64,000 bases of DNA from Microscillaceae bacterium (GTDB taxonomy: Bacteria; Bacteroidota; Bacteroidia; Cytophagales; Microscillaceae): contig JANWZA010000022.1 in NCBI GenBank assembly GCA_025054775.1, forward strand, positions 82,970-146,969. Direction: 5' to 3'. This document shows, piece after piece, positions 56,453 through 64,000 of this stretch. Position 1 is the first letter of the stretch, and the number at the start of each line of letters is the position of its first letter. Made by a program: the position numbers and the translations under genes. The notes below the pieces were generated by a model. It was not told the origin of the DNA, ran no database searches, and saw only the letters and a program-made list of their open reading frames with translations.

Positions 56453-57061
56453 TCACACCTCATAAACGGTGCGAGCCGCAATGCTTCGGGCTAAGGTTAT
56501 CTCGTCGGTATATTCAATTTCACTACCGATGGGAATACCACGTGCTATGGTGGTGATTTTCAGACCCAAATTTTTGAGTTTTTTAGTAAGGTAAAATGTA
56601 GTTGTATCTCCTTCCATAGTAGGGCTAAGGGCAAAAATTACTTCTTGGATAGAGCTATTTTCCAAGCGTTTAAGCAAAGTTTCAACATGCAAATCGCTAG
56701 GGGCAATGCCCTCCATAGGTGAAATAACACCTCCTAATACGTGGTAAAGTCCTTTGTATTGAGCGGTATTTTCAATAGCTATTACATCTTGCGAATTTTC
56801 TACCACACAAAGTAGAGTCTGCTCACGGTGCGGATTTCTACATATAGAGCAGAGAGGCTCATCAGAAATATGATGACATTGCCGGCAATATTGAATTTGA
56901 GTACGAAGTTGCAGCAAAGCCTCGCTCAAAGAGCGTGTATATTGTTCGTCTTGTTTTAGGAGATGTAATACTAACCGAAGGGCTGTTTTTTGACCAATCC
57001 CCGGTAGTTTACTAATTTCTTGTACAGCTTTTTCTATCAATTTAGAAGAGTATTGCATCAT
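56453..57061 (-). CDS. recR: recombination mediator RecR
   Basis: A 202-residue RecFOR pathway protein. N-terminal helix-hairpin-helix ISKLPGIGQKTALRLVLHLL; four-Cys zinc finger CRQCHHISDEPLCSICRNPHR (57-77); Toprim domain VVENSQDVIAIENT then LHVETLLKRL and LSPTMEGDTTTFYL with the acidic residues; Walker-like end. It starts in the stop of tilS (ATGA overlap, 57058-57061), which implies translational coupling between tRNA modification and repair genes. Confidence 0.96.
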   Translation of the reverse strand: MMQYSSKLIEKAVQEISKLPGIGQKTALRLVLHLLKQDEQYTRSLSEALLQLRTQIQYCRQCHHISDEPLCSICRNPHREQTLLCVVENSQDVIAIENTAQYKGLYHVLGGVISPMEGIAPSDLHVETLLKRLENSSIQEVIFALSPTMEGDTTTFYLTKKLKNLGLKITTIARGIPIGSEIEYTDEITLARSIAARTVYEV

Positions 57062-58413
57062 AATTCAAGATTTTTACCTTTTTCTACACGTATTTTTACT
57101 AATTTTTGTGTACGTTCTTGGATGGCAAAACGATTATCAATCCTTTTGCCGATAATCCAAACTATTTGCTCTTGGCTTGTAAGCACCCAAATTTCATTTT
57201 TTTCCAAGCGGCTAACTTTATTATTCACCAAGAAATCACTTACTTTTTGTTTATTTTTCATGCCTAAGGGATAGAAATAATCCCCTTGTTGCCATTTACG
57301 TACCTTGAGAGGTAATGCTAATTTTTCAGCATCAAGGTAAGCTGTGGTAGGATCTTTTTCTAAAACAAGATTAGCCGTTTTAGGCATAAACTCTAAATGT
57401 AGGGTAAAGTTTTCAAAATTTATCGTTTCAGAAAAACTTTGAATAAGCACCTCGCTAGCTTGGTTTGTAAAGGAAACGGCTCTTCGGTAAAGAATTAAAT
57501 ATTTGCGGTCTTTCAATACTTCATAGAACAAATTATGAAAAGTTTTACCTGCTTGTGCTGTAAGTGATTGACTAATTTGCTTGCAAAGCGAATAAGAGAA
57601 ATGATAAGGTTGTAAGACATACCACAAAAAGAGTACAGGTTCTTGGGTTTGCAGAAGTTGCTCAATGTCTATTAAAATTTGATTATATTGATATGTAATA
57701 GCTTGTTTTTCAAAGAGTTGAACTTGTTTTTGTAAAATTCGTTCAGTAGCTAGCCAACGTTCTGCATTTTCCTTCAAGGTTTGTTCTATGTTCGGATTAA
57801 GGGATTTGAGCAAAGGCAATACTTTCAGCCTAATTTCATTTCGCTTGTATTTGGTGCTTTGGTTAGAGCTATCCTCTCGCCATGTAAGATGATTTTGCAA
57901 AGCATAGTCTATTATTTGCTCTTTACTTGCCCAAAGTAATGGTCTTATGAGGTTATTTTGCTTTACGAACATACCGCGTAGCCCTGAAATACCTGTTCCA
58001 CGAATAAAATTAAGCAAAATAGTTTCTATTTGGTCGTTTTGGTGGTGTGCTGTCAGAATGAAATCATAGTTATACTTTTGGGCAATTTGTCCGAGAAAAT
58101 CATATCGTAACTGCCTTGCTGTCATTTGAATAGATTGCCCGTTTTGCTTTGCTAATGCTTGGGTATCAAATCTTTGCACGTAAATTGGGACTTGGTACGT
58201 CTGAGCTAATTCTCTTACAAAAACTTCATCCTGTTCGCTCTCCTTGTCGCGCAGTTGGAAATTGCAGTGTGCTATTCCAATTTGGAATTGACTTTTGTGC
58301 GATAAATCTAACAATACTACTGAATCAATACCCCCACTTACAGCAAGTAACAATTTGTGAGAAAGGTTAAAAAGTTCGTTTTCTGCAATATATCTCTGAA
58401 AATTCAAGAGCAT
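57058..58413 (-). CDS. tilS: tRNA(Ile)-lysidine synthase
   Basis: A 451-residue PP-loop ATPase that makes lysidine at C34 of tRNA-Ile2 so that it reads AUA. The PP-loop LLAVSGGIDSVVLLDL is near residue 24-39; GIAHCNFQLRDKESEQDEVFV, ILTAHHQNDQIETILLNFIRGTGISGLRGM and WREDSSNQSTKYKRNEIRLKVLPLL are typical. The C-terminal domain contains RKWQQGDYFYPLGMKNKQKVSDFLVNNKV. Length is that of the long TilS form. It overlaps recR by 4 nt. Confidence 0.95.
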   Translation of the reverse strand: MLLNFQRYIAENELFNLSHKLLLAVSGGIDSVVLLDLSHKSQFQIGIAHCNFQLRDKESEQDEVFVRELAQTYQVPIYVQRFDTQALAKQNGQSIQMTARQLRYDFLGQIAQKYNYDFILTAHHQNDQIETILLNFIRGTGISGLRGMFVKQNNLIRPLLWASKEQIIDYALQNHLTWREDSSNQSTKYKRNEIRLKVLPLLKSLNPNIEQTLKENAERWLATERILQKQVQLFEKQAITYQYNQILIDIEQLLQTQEPVLFLWYVLQPYHFSYSLCKQISQSLTAQAGKTFHNLFYEVLKDRKYLILYRRAVSFTNQASEVLIQSFSETINFENFTLHLEFMPKTANLVLEKDPTTAYLDAEKLALPLKVRKWQQGDYFYPLGMKNKQKVSDFLVNNKVSRLEKNEIWVLTSQEQIVWIIGKRIDNRFAIQERTQKLVKIRVEKGKNLEL

Positions 58414-58574
58414 TAGGAGATGGTTTAACTTATATTTTAGGGAAAGGCTTACATGAGGATAAAGTTAGTAAAAAATATTTATTTTTTGACCAAAATTGAC
58501 TATTTAAGAATAGGAGAGTGGTTTTGTATTCCTAGCTAATGGATACCTACTCAACCATGCACCCGAAAAAAAGA

Positions 58575-58631
58575 GGCAGTGGTCCAGATTGTATGATAAT
58601 CATATGTTTCATACTATTCTATACCACTACC
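58575..58631 (-). terminator. long imperfect hairpin downstream of phaC
   Basis: Arms of about 25 nt: GGCAGTGGTCCAGATT... on the + strand at 58575 and the reverse complement of ...TATACCACTACC ending at 58631, with a few mismatches and one bulge. On the minus strand it is followed by CTCTTTTTTTC, so it can terminate phaC transcription. The stem is long for a terminator, and its tips resemble IS1-like ends (GGTAGTGG), so it could be a miniature element. Confidence 0.6.
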
Positions 58632-58673
58632 ATTTTTTTATAAAGCCTATTATCTTATGAGCTTATTCAGAAA

Positions 58674-59732
58674 TTACTTATCTCTATCATGTAGCCATTT
58701 GGCGATGGTAGGCCCAAGTTCCTTTTGTGATCTTGCCCCTGTGAATACACCAATGTGTCCGCCGGGAAATTCATACAATTGTTTATCTTTAGAACCTACT
58801 AAATTATTTAATGGTTTAGTTGAGCTTGGTGGTACTAAATGGTCTTCAGAGGCATAAATAGTTAGAATAGGGGCTGTAAGGTTTTTAAGATTTACCTTAT
58901 ATTTTCCTACCACTAATTCCCCTTTTACTAGTTTATTTTGTTGATACAAATCCTTAACAAATTGCCGATAGCACTCACCCGCTTGGTCAGGTTGATCGTT
59001 TATCCATTTTTCCATACGCATGAAGTTTAGTACTTTATCCTCATCATCAAGCATTTCAGCAAGATTTTTTTGTTTGCGTACTTTAAGCATCGGCTTGAGA
59101 AGTTGAAAGCCTATATCAAGGAAATTTCCAGGTACTAGCCCTCCAAAACCATCTACAATAGCATCTACATCCAAATTTTTTGACCAACGAAAAAGTAGCC
59201 CTTCTTCAATAGAAAAATCAATAGGGGTAACCAAAGTAACGAGATTTTTCACCTTATCGGGGTGTATGGCTGAATAAATTACTGCAAAAGTTCCTCCTTG
59301 ACATACGCCTAAGAGGTTGACCTTATCTAAATGGTGAGTTTCTCGTACAAAGTCTACTGCTCCGTCAATATAAACGTTAATGTAATCATTCATAGTTAAA
59401 AAACGCTCATTGCGAGTGGGATAGCCCGTGTCAATCAAATAGATATCTATTCCCAACTCTAATAGCTTTCTAATTAAGCTACGGTCAGGTTGTAGATCCA
59501 TCATATAATAGCGATTGATGAGAGCGTAGCTGATTACCAAAGGAGTTTTACACGTAGCAGGCGTTTCACGTTTATAGTGTAAGAGTTTCACTTTGTCTAG
59601 TTGCCATACTACTTCGTTAGGGGTAGTTCCGATTTCAACGTTATCTATACTATGAAAAACCTCTAATCCGCGTAGTACTTTTTGAGTAGTCTCTTGTATT
59701 TTTTCTGCAGCGTTAAGCACATCCATAGTCAT
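58674..59732 (-). CDS. phaC: class III poly(R)-hydroxyalkanoate synthase subunit PhaC
   Basis: A 352-residue alpha/beta-hydrolase-like synthase polymerising (R)-3-hydroxyacyl-CoA. The lipase-like box is LLGVCQGGTFAV near 140-150, with Cys as nucleophile; catalytic Asp is in IYASEDHLVPP near 295 and His in FPGGHIGVFTG near 323. The VWQLDKVKLLHYKRETP start and 40-kDa size identify class III/IV rather than class I. Those classes need a second subunit (PhaE or PhaR); none is adjacent. A phasin-like gene at 51373 is the nearest candidate partner. It is divergent from the coiled-coil gene. Confidence 0.93.
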   Translation of the reverse strand: MTMDVLNAAEKIQETTQKVLRGLEVFHSIDNVEIGTTPNEVVWQLDKVKLLHYKRETPATCKTPLVISYALINRYYMMDLQPDRSLIRKLLELGIDIYLIDTGYPTRNERFLTMNDYINVYIDGAVDFVRETHHLDKVNLLGVCQGGTFAVIYSAIHPDKVKNLVTLVTPIDFSIEEGLLFRWSKNLDVDAIVDGFGGLVPGNFLDIGFQLLKPMLKVRKQKNLAEMLDDEDKVLNFMRMEKWINDQPDQAGECYRQFVKDLYQQNKLVKGELVVGKYKVNLKNLTAPILTIYASEDHLVPPSSTKPLNNLVGSKDKQLYEFPGGHIGVFTGARSQKELGPTIAKWLHDRDK

Positions 59733-59804
59733 GATTCAAGTTTTTTTTCTCCGTGAATGAAAGATAAGAAATTTATTCTTAAAAGTAAGTTGCTTGATTA
59801 GCAA

Positions 59805-59812
59805 CAAAGATA
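59805..59812 (-). promoter_or_regulatory. -7 element upstream of phaC
   Basis: On the minus strand TATCTTTG fits TAnnTTTG, 72 nt before the phaC ATG. TTTG occurs 12 and 22 nt further upstream; the second is closer to normal spacing. Confidence 0.4.
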
Positions 59813-59974
59813 CTCTTTTTTTTGCAAATCTATACAAATAAAACTTTTTTTTCGCTTTTTCAAAAAAAAACCGTAAAATTTGGTATTTTGAAAAAAACTT
59901 TGTTTTTTAGCAATGATTTTCAACAAACTAAACCGATTAAGTAATTTTTATATTACAAAAACGCACAAAGAAAC

Positions 59975-60841
59975 ATGAACAAAAATATTATTATTGGTGG
60001 TTTAGCTGTTCTTTTAGCGGTTGCCGCTTTTTTGATTTATGGTTTGAATGCAAGCAAAAAGACGGTAGATAAGACTGCTAAATCACGTTTGGAGCGTATC
60101 AAACGCATGGAGCAGGACTCAATAGCTTTCGTAAAACAACTAGATAGCCTCAATGAGCAAGCTGCTAAGCTAGAGAAAGAGGCAGAGAGTCTGGTAAAAC
60201 AACGTAACCGCTTACAAGCTTCGAGGGACTCTTTGCAAAGATTATTAGGGGTAGTAATGGCACGCGAGAAAAATGCTAATGCTAAAATTGCACAACTACA
60301 AAAACAAATCAAAGATTTGCAAACTCAACTTGATGCAGCGAACAAACGCTACGAGGAGGTAGTAAGCTCTGGAGATAACTCCTTAGCAGAACTTCGCCGT
60401 GAGATTGAGAGAGTAAAGCAAGAGCGTGATGAGGCGTTACGCAAATTAGGTCAAGCTAAAAATGAAACCAAAGATATCGTTGCCAGTGCTTTATCTGTGT
60501 TTAGTGTGCAGGCCGTTCCTGGTGAACTTGACCGCAGAGGGCAATTCTCCCCCTCAAGACGAGCTCGAAACACAGATCGCGTGCAACTCACTTTCAAGTT
60601 GAGCCGCGCTCCCCAGCCTAACGAAGAGATTGTAGTAAAACTTACTAATCCCAAAGGTAGAGAAGTACCTCTTAAACCCAAATATCGCTCTACTATTGCT
60701 CCTAAAACTGACCAAGTAATTTACATTGAACCTGACGGCGTAGAGTTTGAAAGTGGTACTTACAATGTACAGCTCTTCCTGCTTGATGTGGATAGAGCCA
60801 CAGAACGCCTTTTGAATAAAACAACGTTTGATTTACGATAA
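59975..60841 (+). CDS. membrane-anchored coiled-coil protein
   Basis: A 288-residue protein: an N-terminal transmembrane helix (about 5-24), a long coiled coil (about 30-168, rich in E/K/Q with QLDSLNEQAAKLEKEAESLVKQRN and LREIERVKQERDEALRKL-like heptads), then a beta-rich C-terminal domain (about 175-288) with VQLTFKLSRAPQPNEEIVVKLTNPKG and FESGTYNVQLFLLD. I do not recognise the family, but this layout is common in Cytophagales. It could span the periplasm. Divergent from phaC; ends in its own terminator before infC. Confidence 0.65.
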   Translation: MNKNIIIGGLAVLLAVAAFLIYGLNASKKTVDKTAKSRLERIKRMEQDSIAFVKQLDSLNEQAAKLEKEAESLVKQRNRLQASRDSLQRLLGVVMAREKNANAKIAQLQKQIKDLQTQLDAANKRYEEVVSSGDNSLAELRREIERVKQERDEALRKLGQAKNETKDIVASALSVFSVQAVPGELDRRGQFSPSRRARNTDRVQLTFKLSRAPQPNEEIVVKLTNPKGREVPLKPKYRSTIAPKTDQVIYIEPDGVEFESGTYNVQLFLLDVDRATERLLNKTTFDLR

Positions 60842-60855
60842 TCCCCTGTCTTGAT

Positions 60856-60892
60856 AAAGCTATGAGGTTATTAAAAAACCTTGTAGCTTTTT
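60856..60892 (+). terminator. intrinsic terminator after the coiled-coil gene
   Basis: AAAGCTATGAGGTT pairs with AACCTTGTAGCTTT (one 2-nt mismatch), followed by further T. It separates the coiled-coil gene from the infC promoter. Confidence 0.75.
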
Positions 60893-60915
60893 AACTAAAT
60901 TAATGGTTTTACTTT

Positions 60916-60945
60916 TTTGTAAAATCATTTTTTTTTGTATTTTTG
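60916..60945 (+). promoter_or_regulatory. infC promoter
   Basis: TTTG (60916-60919), 18-nt spacer, TATTTTTG (60938-60945): the best match in the window to TTTG-N19-TAnnTTTG. It is about 47 nt upstream of the proposed ATT start of infC. Confidence 0.6.
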
Positions 60946-60992
60946 CAACATTATATTAAGTTATTATATGTTCAACAAATATTTGTAGTCCT

Positions 60993-61667
60993 ATTAACGA
61001 AAAGTATAATCCCAAAGGCACTCCTCACAAGCAAGAGGAACCTTACAGAGTTAATGAGGCGATTCGCGCTCCCGAAGTACGTTTAGTAGGTGATAACGTA
61101 GTCCAAGGTATTTATACTCGCGAAGAAGCCCTTAGAATTGCTCGTGAACAGCAGCTTGACCTTGTAGAAATCTCAGACAAGGCGACTCCTCCTGTCTGCA
61201 AGGTAATTGATTACTCAAAATTTAAGTACGAGCAGAAAAAGAAACAAAAAGAACTGAAAGCGAAAACACAAAAAGTAATAGTAAAGGAAATCCGCTTTGG
61301 TCCTAATACAGATGATCATGACTTTGAGTTTAAGCTCAAACATGCTAAAAACTTTCTTTCGGAAGGGGCGAAGATAAAGGCATACGTACAGTTTGTAGGG
61401 CGCGCTATCGTGTTCAAAGAACGTGGAGAAGCTCTTTTGTTGCGCTTTGCACAAGCCTTAGAAGATTATGGTAAAGTAGAGCAATTACCCCAATTAGATG
61501 GTAAACGTATGGTATTGTATATTTCTCCTAAACCAGGAGCAGGCTCTGCTAAAAAAGCGACAGACAAGGCAAATGCCAAAAAAGACACAAAGCAATCCAC
61601 AACCCCTAAAACTAATCAAGCTAATCAAGAGATAGATAACGACAACAAAAAAGGTAACGATTTGTAA
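60993..61667 (+). CDS. infC: translation initiation factor IF-3 with a probable ATT start codon
   Basis: A protein of about 224 residues. The N-domain has [36 protein letters not shown] and [27 protein letters not shown]; the C-domain has [53 protein letters not shown] and [17 protein letters not shown] Lys/Asn/Gln-rich tail follows. No in-frame ATG, GTG or TTG precedes the conserved N-terminus; ATT at 60993 (then AAC GAA AAG) is the best start, in line with the AUU autoregulation of infC in many bacteria. ATT 60981 is an alternative. The usual rpmI and rplT do not follow. Confidence 0.9.
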   Translation: MNEKYNPKGTPHKQEEPYRVNEAIRAPEVRLVGDNVVQGIYTREEALRIAREQQLDLVEISDKATPPVCKVIDYSKFKYEQKKKQKELKAKTQKVIVKEIRFGPNTDDHDFEFKLKHAKNFLSEGAKIKAYVQFVGRAIVFKERGEALLLRFAQALEDYGKVEQLPQLDGKRMVLYISPKPGAGSAKKATDKANAKKDTKQSTTPKTNQANQEIDNDNKKGNDL

Positions 61668-61686
61668 GAACAAGCTGAACCTTGGC

Positions 61687-61702
61687 AGGAATTTGTATTC
61701 CT
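61687..61702. terminator. small hairpin between infC and pyrR
   Basis: AGGAAT and ATTCCT around loop TTGT, followed by AAAAATGTTTTTAA. Short stem in an 86-nt convergent gap; possible weak terminator. Confidence 0.4.
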
Positions 61703-61753
61703 AAAAATGTTTTTAATTTCACTTACATAATAAACATAAATGCAGTACTTTTA

Positions 61754-62296
61754 TTAAGCATATTTTTGCAACCAAATAGAGTCGGTAGAGAAACCTTGCT
61801 CGGTAAGTTCTACTACCACGTGCTCTGATGTCAATGTATTTACTTGCTTTCCTACGTAGTTAGGTTGGATAGGCAAATCACGGTTATACTTGCGATCTAT
61901 TAGTACTAAAAGTTCCACTTTTTTGGGCCTGCCGAAAGCAATCATAGCATCTAAAGCAGCTCTTACGCTCCGCCCCGTGTAAAGTACATCATCAATCAGA
62001 ATAATATTCTTATTTTCTATTACAAAATCTATTTGAGTAGCATTAGGCTTCAAAATAGCATCTCTACGCCTAAAATCATCTCTGAAAAAGGTGATATCTA
62101 AATAACCTTTTAATATACTATTTTGCGTAATGTTTTCTAACTGCTTATGTAATCGATTAGCCAAATAAATCCCCCGAGGCTGAAGCCCTAGGATAGCTGT
62201 TTGAGCAAAATCTTGGTGATTTTCAATAAGTTCTTGGCATAACCGATTAATAGTAATTTGCAATAGCTGTTCAGCAAATAATAGTTTTTTTTCCAT
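61754..62296 (-). CDS. pyrR: PyrR-like phosphoribosyltransferase
   Basis: A 180-residue type I PRTase. AILGLQPRGIYLANRLHKQL near 38, LDITFFRDDFRRRD near 70, the PRPP loop NIILIDDVLYTGRSVRAALDAM near 97 and LLVLIDRKYNRDLPIQPNYVGKQVNT near 128 match PyrR, which in other bacteria regulates pyr operons and has uracil phosphoribosyltransferase activity. I use ATG 62296 (MEKKLLFAEQ) instead of one nine codons upstream. The small CxxC membrane protein gene ends 7 nt upstream. No pyr gene is adjacent. Confidence 0.9.
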   Translation of the reverse strand: MEKKLLFAEQLLQITINRLCQELIENHQDFAQTAILGLQPRGIYLANRLHKQLENITQNSILKGYLDITFFRDDFRRRDAILKPNATQIDFVIENKNIILIDDVLYTGRSVRAALDAMIAFGRPKKVELLVLIDRKYNRDLPIQPNYVGKQVNTLTSEHVVVELTEQGFSTDSIWLQKYA

Positions 62297-62303
62297 GAAA
62301 AAC

Positions 62304-62561
62304 TTATTTAATTGTAAGAACACGCTTTTTCACGTTCCTTTGGCTTTGCCTATACCACAAGAAGGCTATCAAAGCCAAGATAAGATAAGGAAATATTGCT
62401 AAATAAGCAATTCCTGCATTGATTCCTGCCCTAATATTTTGCCCATCACTTACACTGTTCACCAAAGTAGCTTTACACATAGCACATTGCCCTACAGCAG
62501 TGGCACACGCTATTAGCCCTACTAAAAACGAAATTAAAAATATAATGATTTTATTAAACAT
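62304..62561 (-). CDS. small CxxC membrane protein
   Basis: An 85-residue protein with a signal-like first helix (about 5-24), the motif GQCAMCKATLVNS (CxxC), a second transmembrane helix (about 50-70) and a basic tail. Similar short proteins occur widely in Bacteroidota. The CxxC could bind metal or do thiol chemistry, but nothing here decides it. Located 7 nt upstream of pyrR on the same strand. Confidence 0.7.
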   Translation of the reverse strand: MFNKIIIFLISFLVGLIACATAVGQCAMCKATLVNSVSDGQNIRAGINAGIAYLAIFPYLILALIAFLWYRQSQRNVKKRVLTIK

Positions 62562-62869
62562 GGCATTGATAGTTAAGTTTTAAGATTTATACAATGTTTT
62601 GACTGTTACAATCTCAATTCTTACAAGGTAGCCCCATTAGAAGTAACAAATATTTTTAGCTTGATGTTTGCTTGTATTACAAATTGTGCTACAAAGAATA
62701 GTAAATTAACTTGAAGCCATTTTGGGTAAAGTTTTAGGCTAAAAGTTACAAAGCTTACTTAGCGAGACTCTTTTTGAGCTTAGAACTTAATTTTGTAAGC
62801 TACTTTTTTGCAATTTTACACAAAATTGCATTTAATAGAAAACCGTGAAGAAATATTTATCTGTATTTT

Positions 62870-63646
62870 ATGCAAAATACACTATTTTTTAGAACCTTCG
62901 GTACAGGAACACCACTAATTATTTTACACGGATTATTTGGCTCTTCGGATAATTGGCTTACTATAGCTAAACAATTAGCCGCTAACTATACTTTGTATCT
63001 CCTTGATCAACGCAACCACGGACAATCGTTCTGGGCAAACGAATGGGATTATGAACACATGAGTCAAGACCTATACCACTTTGTAAAAGAGCAAAATTTA
63101 CACAACTTTTTTTTATTAGGGCATTCTATGGGTGGCAAGACAGCTATGCAATTTGCTACACAATTTGCTGACAAGGTGCGAAAATTGATAGTAGTAGATA
63201 TTGCCCCGCGTTATTATCCTGTTCACCATAATACCATTATCCAAGGTTTACAAAGTTTAGACCTTTCACAAATTACCACGCGCCAAGAAGCAGACGCACA
63301 ACTAGCTAGTTTTATACCAGCCTCCGATGTGCGCCAATTTTTACTCAAAAATCTTTATCGTAATGCACAAAATCAATTTGTATGGCGAATTAACTTAGAA
63401 GTAATAGCCCAAAAAATAGATAACATAGGAAAGGCATTAGCCCCAGAGGCACAATTCAACAAGCCCACGCTTTTTATACGTGGTGAAAAATCGGATTATA
63501 TACGAGCCCAAGATGAGGCTCAGATTTATCAGCATTTTCCACAAGCTCAAATCAAAACAATATTTAATGCAGGGCATTGGGTACATGCAGACCAACCCCA
63601 AACTTTTATTGAAATGCTAACCTCCTTTCTAGAAAAAGACAACTGA
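62870..63646 (+). CDS. alpha/beta hydrolase (YbfF-like esterase)
   Basis: A 258-residue cytosolic hydrolase. Oxyanion region LHGLFGSSDNWLTIAKQL near 20, LLDQRNHGQS near 45, nucleophile elbow LLGHSMGGKTAM near 85-96 (Ser), KLIVVDIAPRYYP near 105, FIRGEKSDYI (Asp) near 205 and AGHWVHADQP (His) near 234. The DQRNHGxS and DIAP motifs are those of the YbfF acyl-CoA thioesterase/esterase group. Single gene; natural substrate unknown. Confidence 0.9.
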   Translation: MQNTLFFRTFGTGTPLIILHGLFGSSDNWLTIAKQLAANYTLYLLDQRNHGQSFWANEWDYEHMSQDLYHFVKEQNLHNFFLLGHSMGGKTAMQFATQFADKVRKLIVVDIAPRYYPVHHNTIIQGLQSLDLSQITTRQEADAQLASFIPASDVRQFLLKNLYRNAQNQFVWRINLEVIAQKIDNIGKALAPEAQFNKPTLFIRGEKSDYIRAQDEAQIYQHFPQAQIKTIFNAGHWVHADQPQTFIEMLTSFLEKDN

Positions 63647-63770
63647 AATGAACTTATTAAAGTCTTAAGCTAAAAAACAACAAAGTTGTTTAGGATTACA
63701 AAAAATTTCCAAGCGAAGGTTTGTTTTTGTGCCTAATCTATATAGAAAATCCTAAGAAAAATATTAGTGT

Positions 63771-63785
63771 TGGTAGTGTACACTA
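63771..63785. repeat. palindrome beside an IS1-like tip sequence
   Basis: TAGTGTACACTA (63774-63785) is a perfect 12-bp palindrome; together with the preceding TGG it reads TGGTAGTGT, like the end of the IS1-family element at 37177. It lies in the 190-nt gap between the hydrolase gene and the hsdS-like frame. Could be an operator or an element scar. Confidence 0.4.
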
Positions 63786-63833
63786 TTCCAAAACCTGTAC
63801 CCTTGAATAATCCTTGCAATAAACAATCGGTAA

Positions 63834-64000
63834 TCCAAACAATTAGCAACAACAAAAATTAAATTAGTACTAAAACTACGGTTTCCAGAGTTTAAGGATA
63901 GTGAGAAGTGGGAATTAATGCAAATCAATGATATTCTAATTGCAGAAAGTTCATCACTAATACTTAATAAACTTAACTCAAAGAAAAGTGGATATGCTGT
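63834..64000 (+). CDS. 5' part of an HsdS-like (type I restriction specificity) reading frame
   Basis: The open frame runs off the right edge. It reads KLVLKLRFPEFKDSEKWELMQINDILIAES... then LNKLNSKKSGYAV; the LRFPEF opening, the position of the first recognition domain and the SGYAV stretch are what HsdS N-termini look like. The first ATG (63918) lies after LRFPEF, and no ATG, GTG or TTG precedes it in frame before the stop at 63831, so the start is an unusual codon, is displaced by a frameshift near 63860, or the gene is 5'-damaged. Only 55 codons are visible, so the call is tentative. Confidence 0.5.

Noticed and set aside
59975..60841. Coiled-coil protein divergent from phaC as the missing PhaE subunit
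   Set aside because: It has an N-terminal membrane anchor and a C-terminal beta domain, unlike PhaE; position alone is not enough.

Overview
This 64 kb window is an AT-rich chromosomal segment from a member of the Bacteroidota, most likely of the order Cytophagales. I infer this from family content: a PorP/SprF protein of the type IX secretion system, DUF6089 outer-membrane proteins, DUF5606 and DUF3276 (PUR-like) proteins, a Tgt without the zinc cysteines, a BtuG-like lipoprotein, and promoters with the TAnnTTTG -7 element. I did not see rRNA, tRNA, prophage or CRISPR. Most of the window is ordinary core genome with short operons.

Layout. 0-6.9 kb: SpoIIM-family and multispanning membrane proteins (-), then O-antigen ligase and WecG glycosyltransferase (+), aspS and an output-less Cache protein. 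7-13.6 kb (-): secreted pullulanase-like GH13 enzyme, AddB-like nuclease, small HExxH membrane protein. 14-20.2 kb: fabG (+), a periodic AT repeat array, then nadC, tgt, a STAS/HATPase switch pair and two DUF6089 proteins (-). 20.5-25.2 kb (+): ruvB, GAF histidine kinase, methylmalonyl-CoA mutase, then a second periodic array. 25.7-31.6 kb: GH10-like lipoprotein and aspartokinase (-), GT39 (+), LOG protein and MaoC hydratase (-). 32-37 kb (+): LysM lytic transglycosylase and a cobalamin riboswitch-btuB-btuG operon. 37-44.6 kb: a decayed IS1-family element, DUF3276, PorP/SprF, J-domain protein, M16 peptidase, DUF5606 and a twice-frameshifted DNA methyltransferase. 44.7-50.7 kb: GH53, GT4, ccsA (+), a VWA-like membrane protein and lptB (-). 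51-64 kb: phasin with a structured promoter, purK, a second IS1 remnant, DPP IV-like peptidase, tilS-recR, class III phaC, a coiled-coil membrane protein, infC with a non-ATG start, pyrR, an alpha/beta hydrolase and the edge of an hsdS-like reading frame.

Genes that work together. Polyhydroxyalkanoate functions are scattered: PhaC, a phasin, a MaoC-type enoyl-CoA hydratase and possibly FabG. Vitamin B12 uptake is under a riboswitch, and a B12-dependent mutase lies in the same window. tilS and recR overlap by ATGA, as do the STAS and HATPase genes, which implies translational coupling.

The least explained feature is a pair of degenerate AT-rich arrays (14981-15337 and 25214-25696). They have different sequences, yet both keep an exact 21-bp period with a 42-bp superperiod, and both lie between the 3' ends of convergent genes. 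That is what one would expect if helical phasing, rather than sequence, is being conserved.
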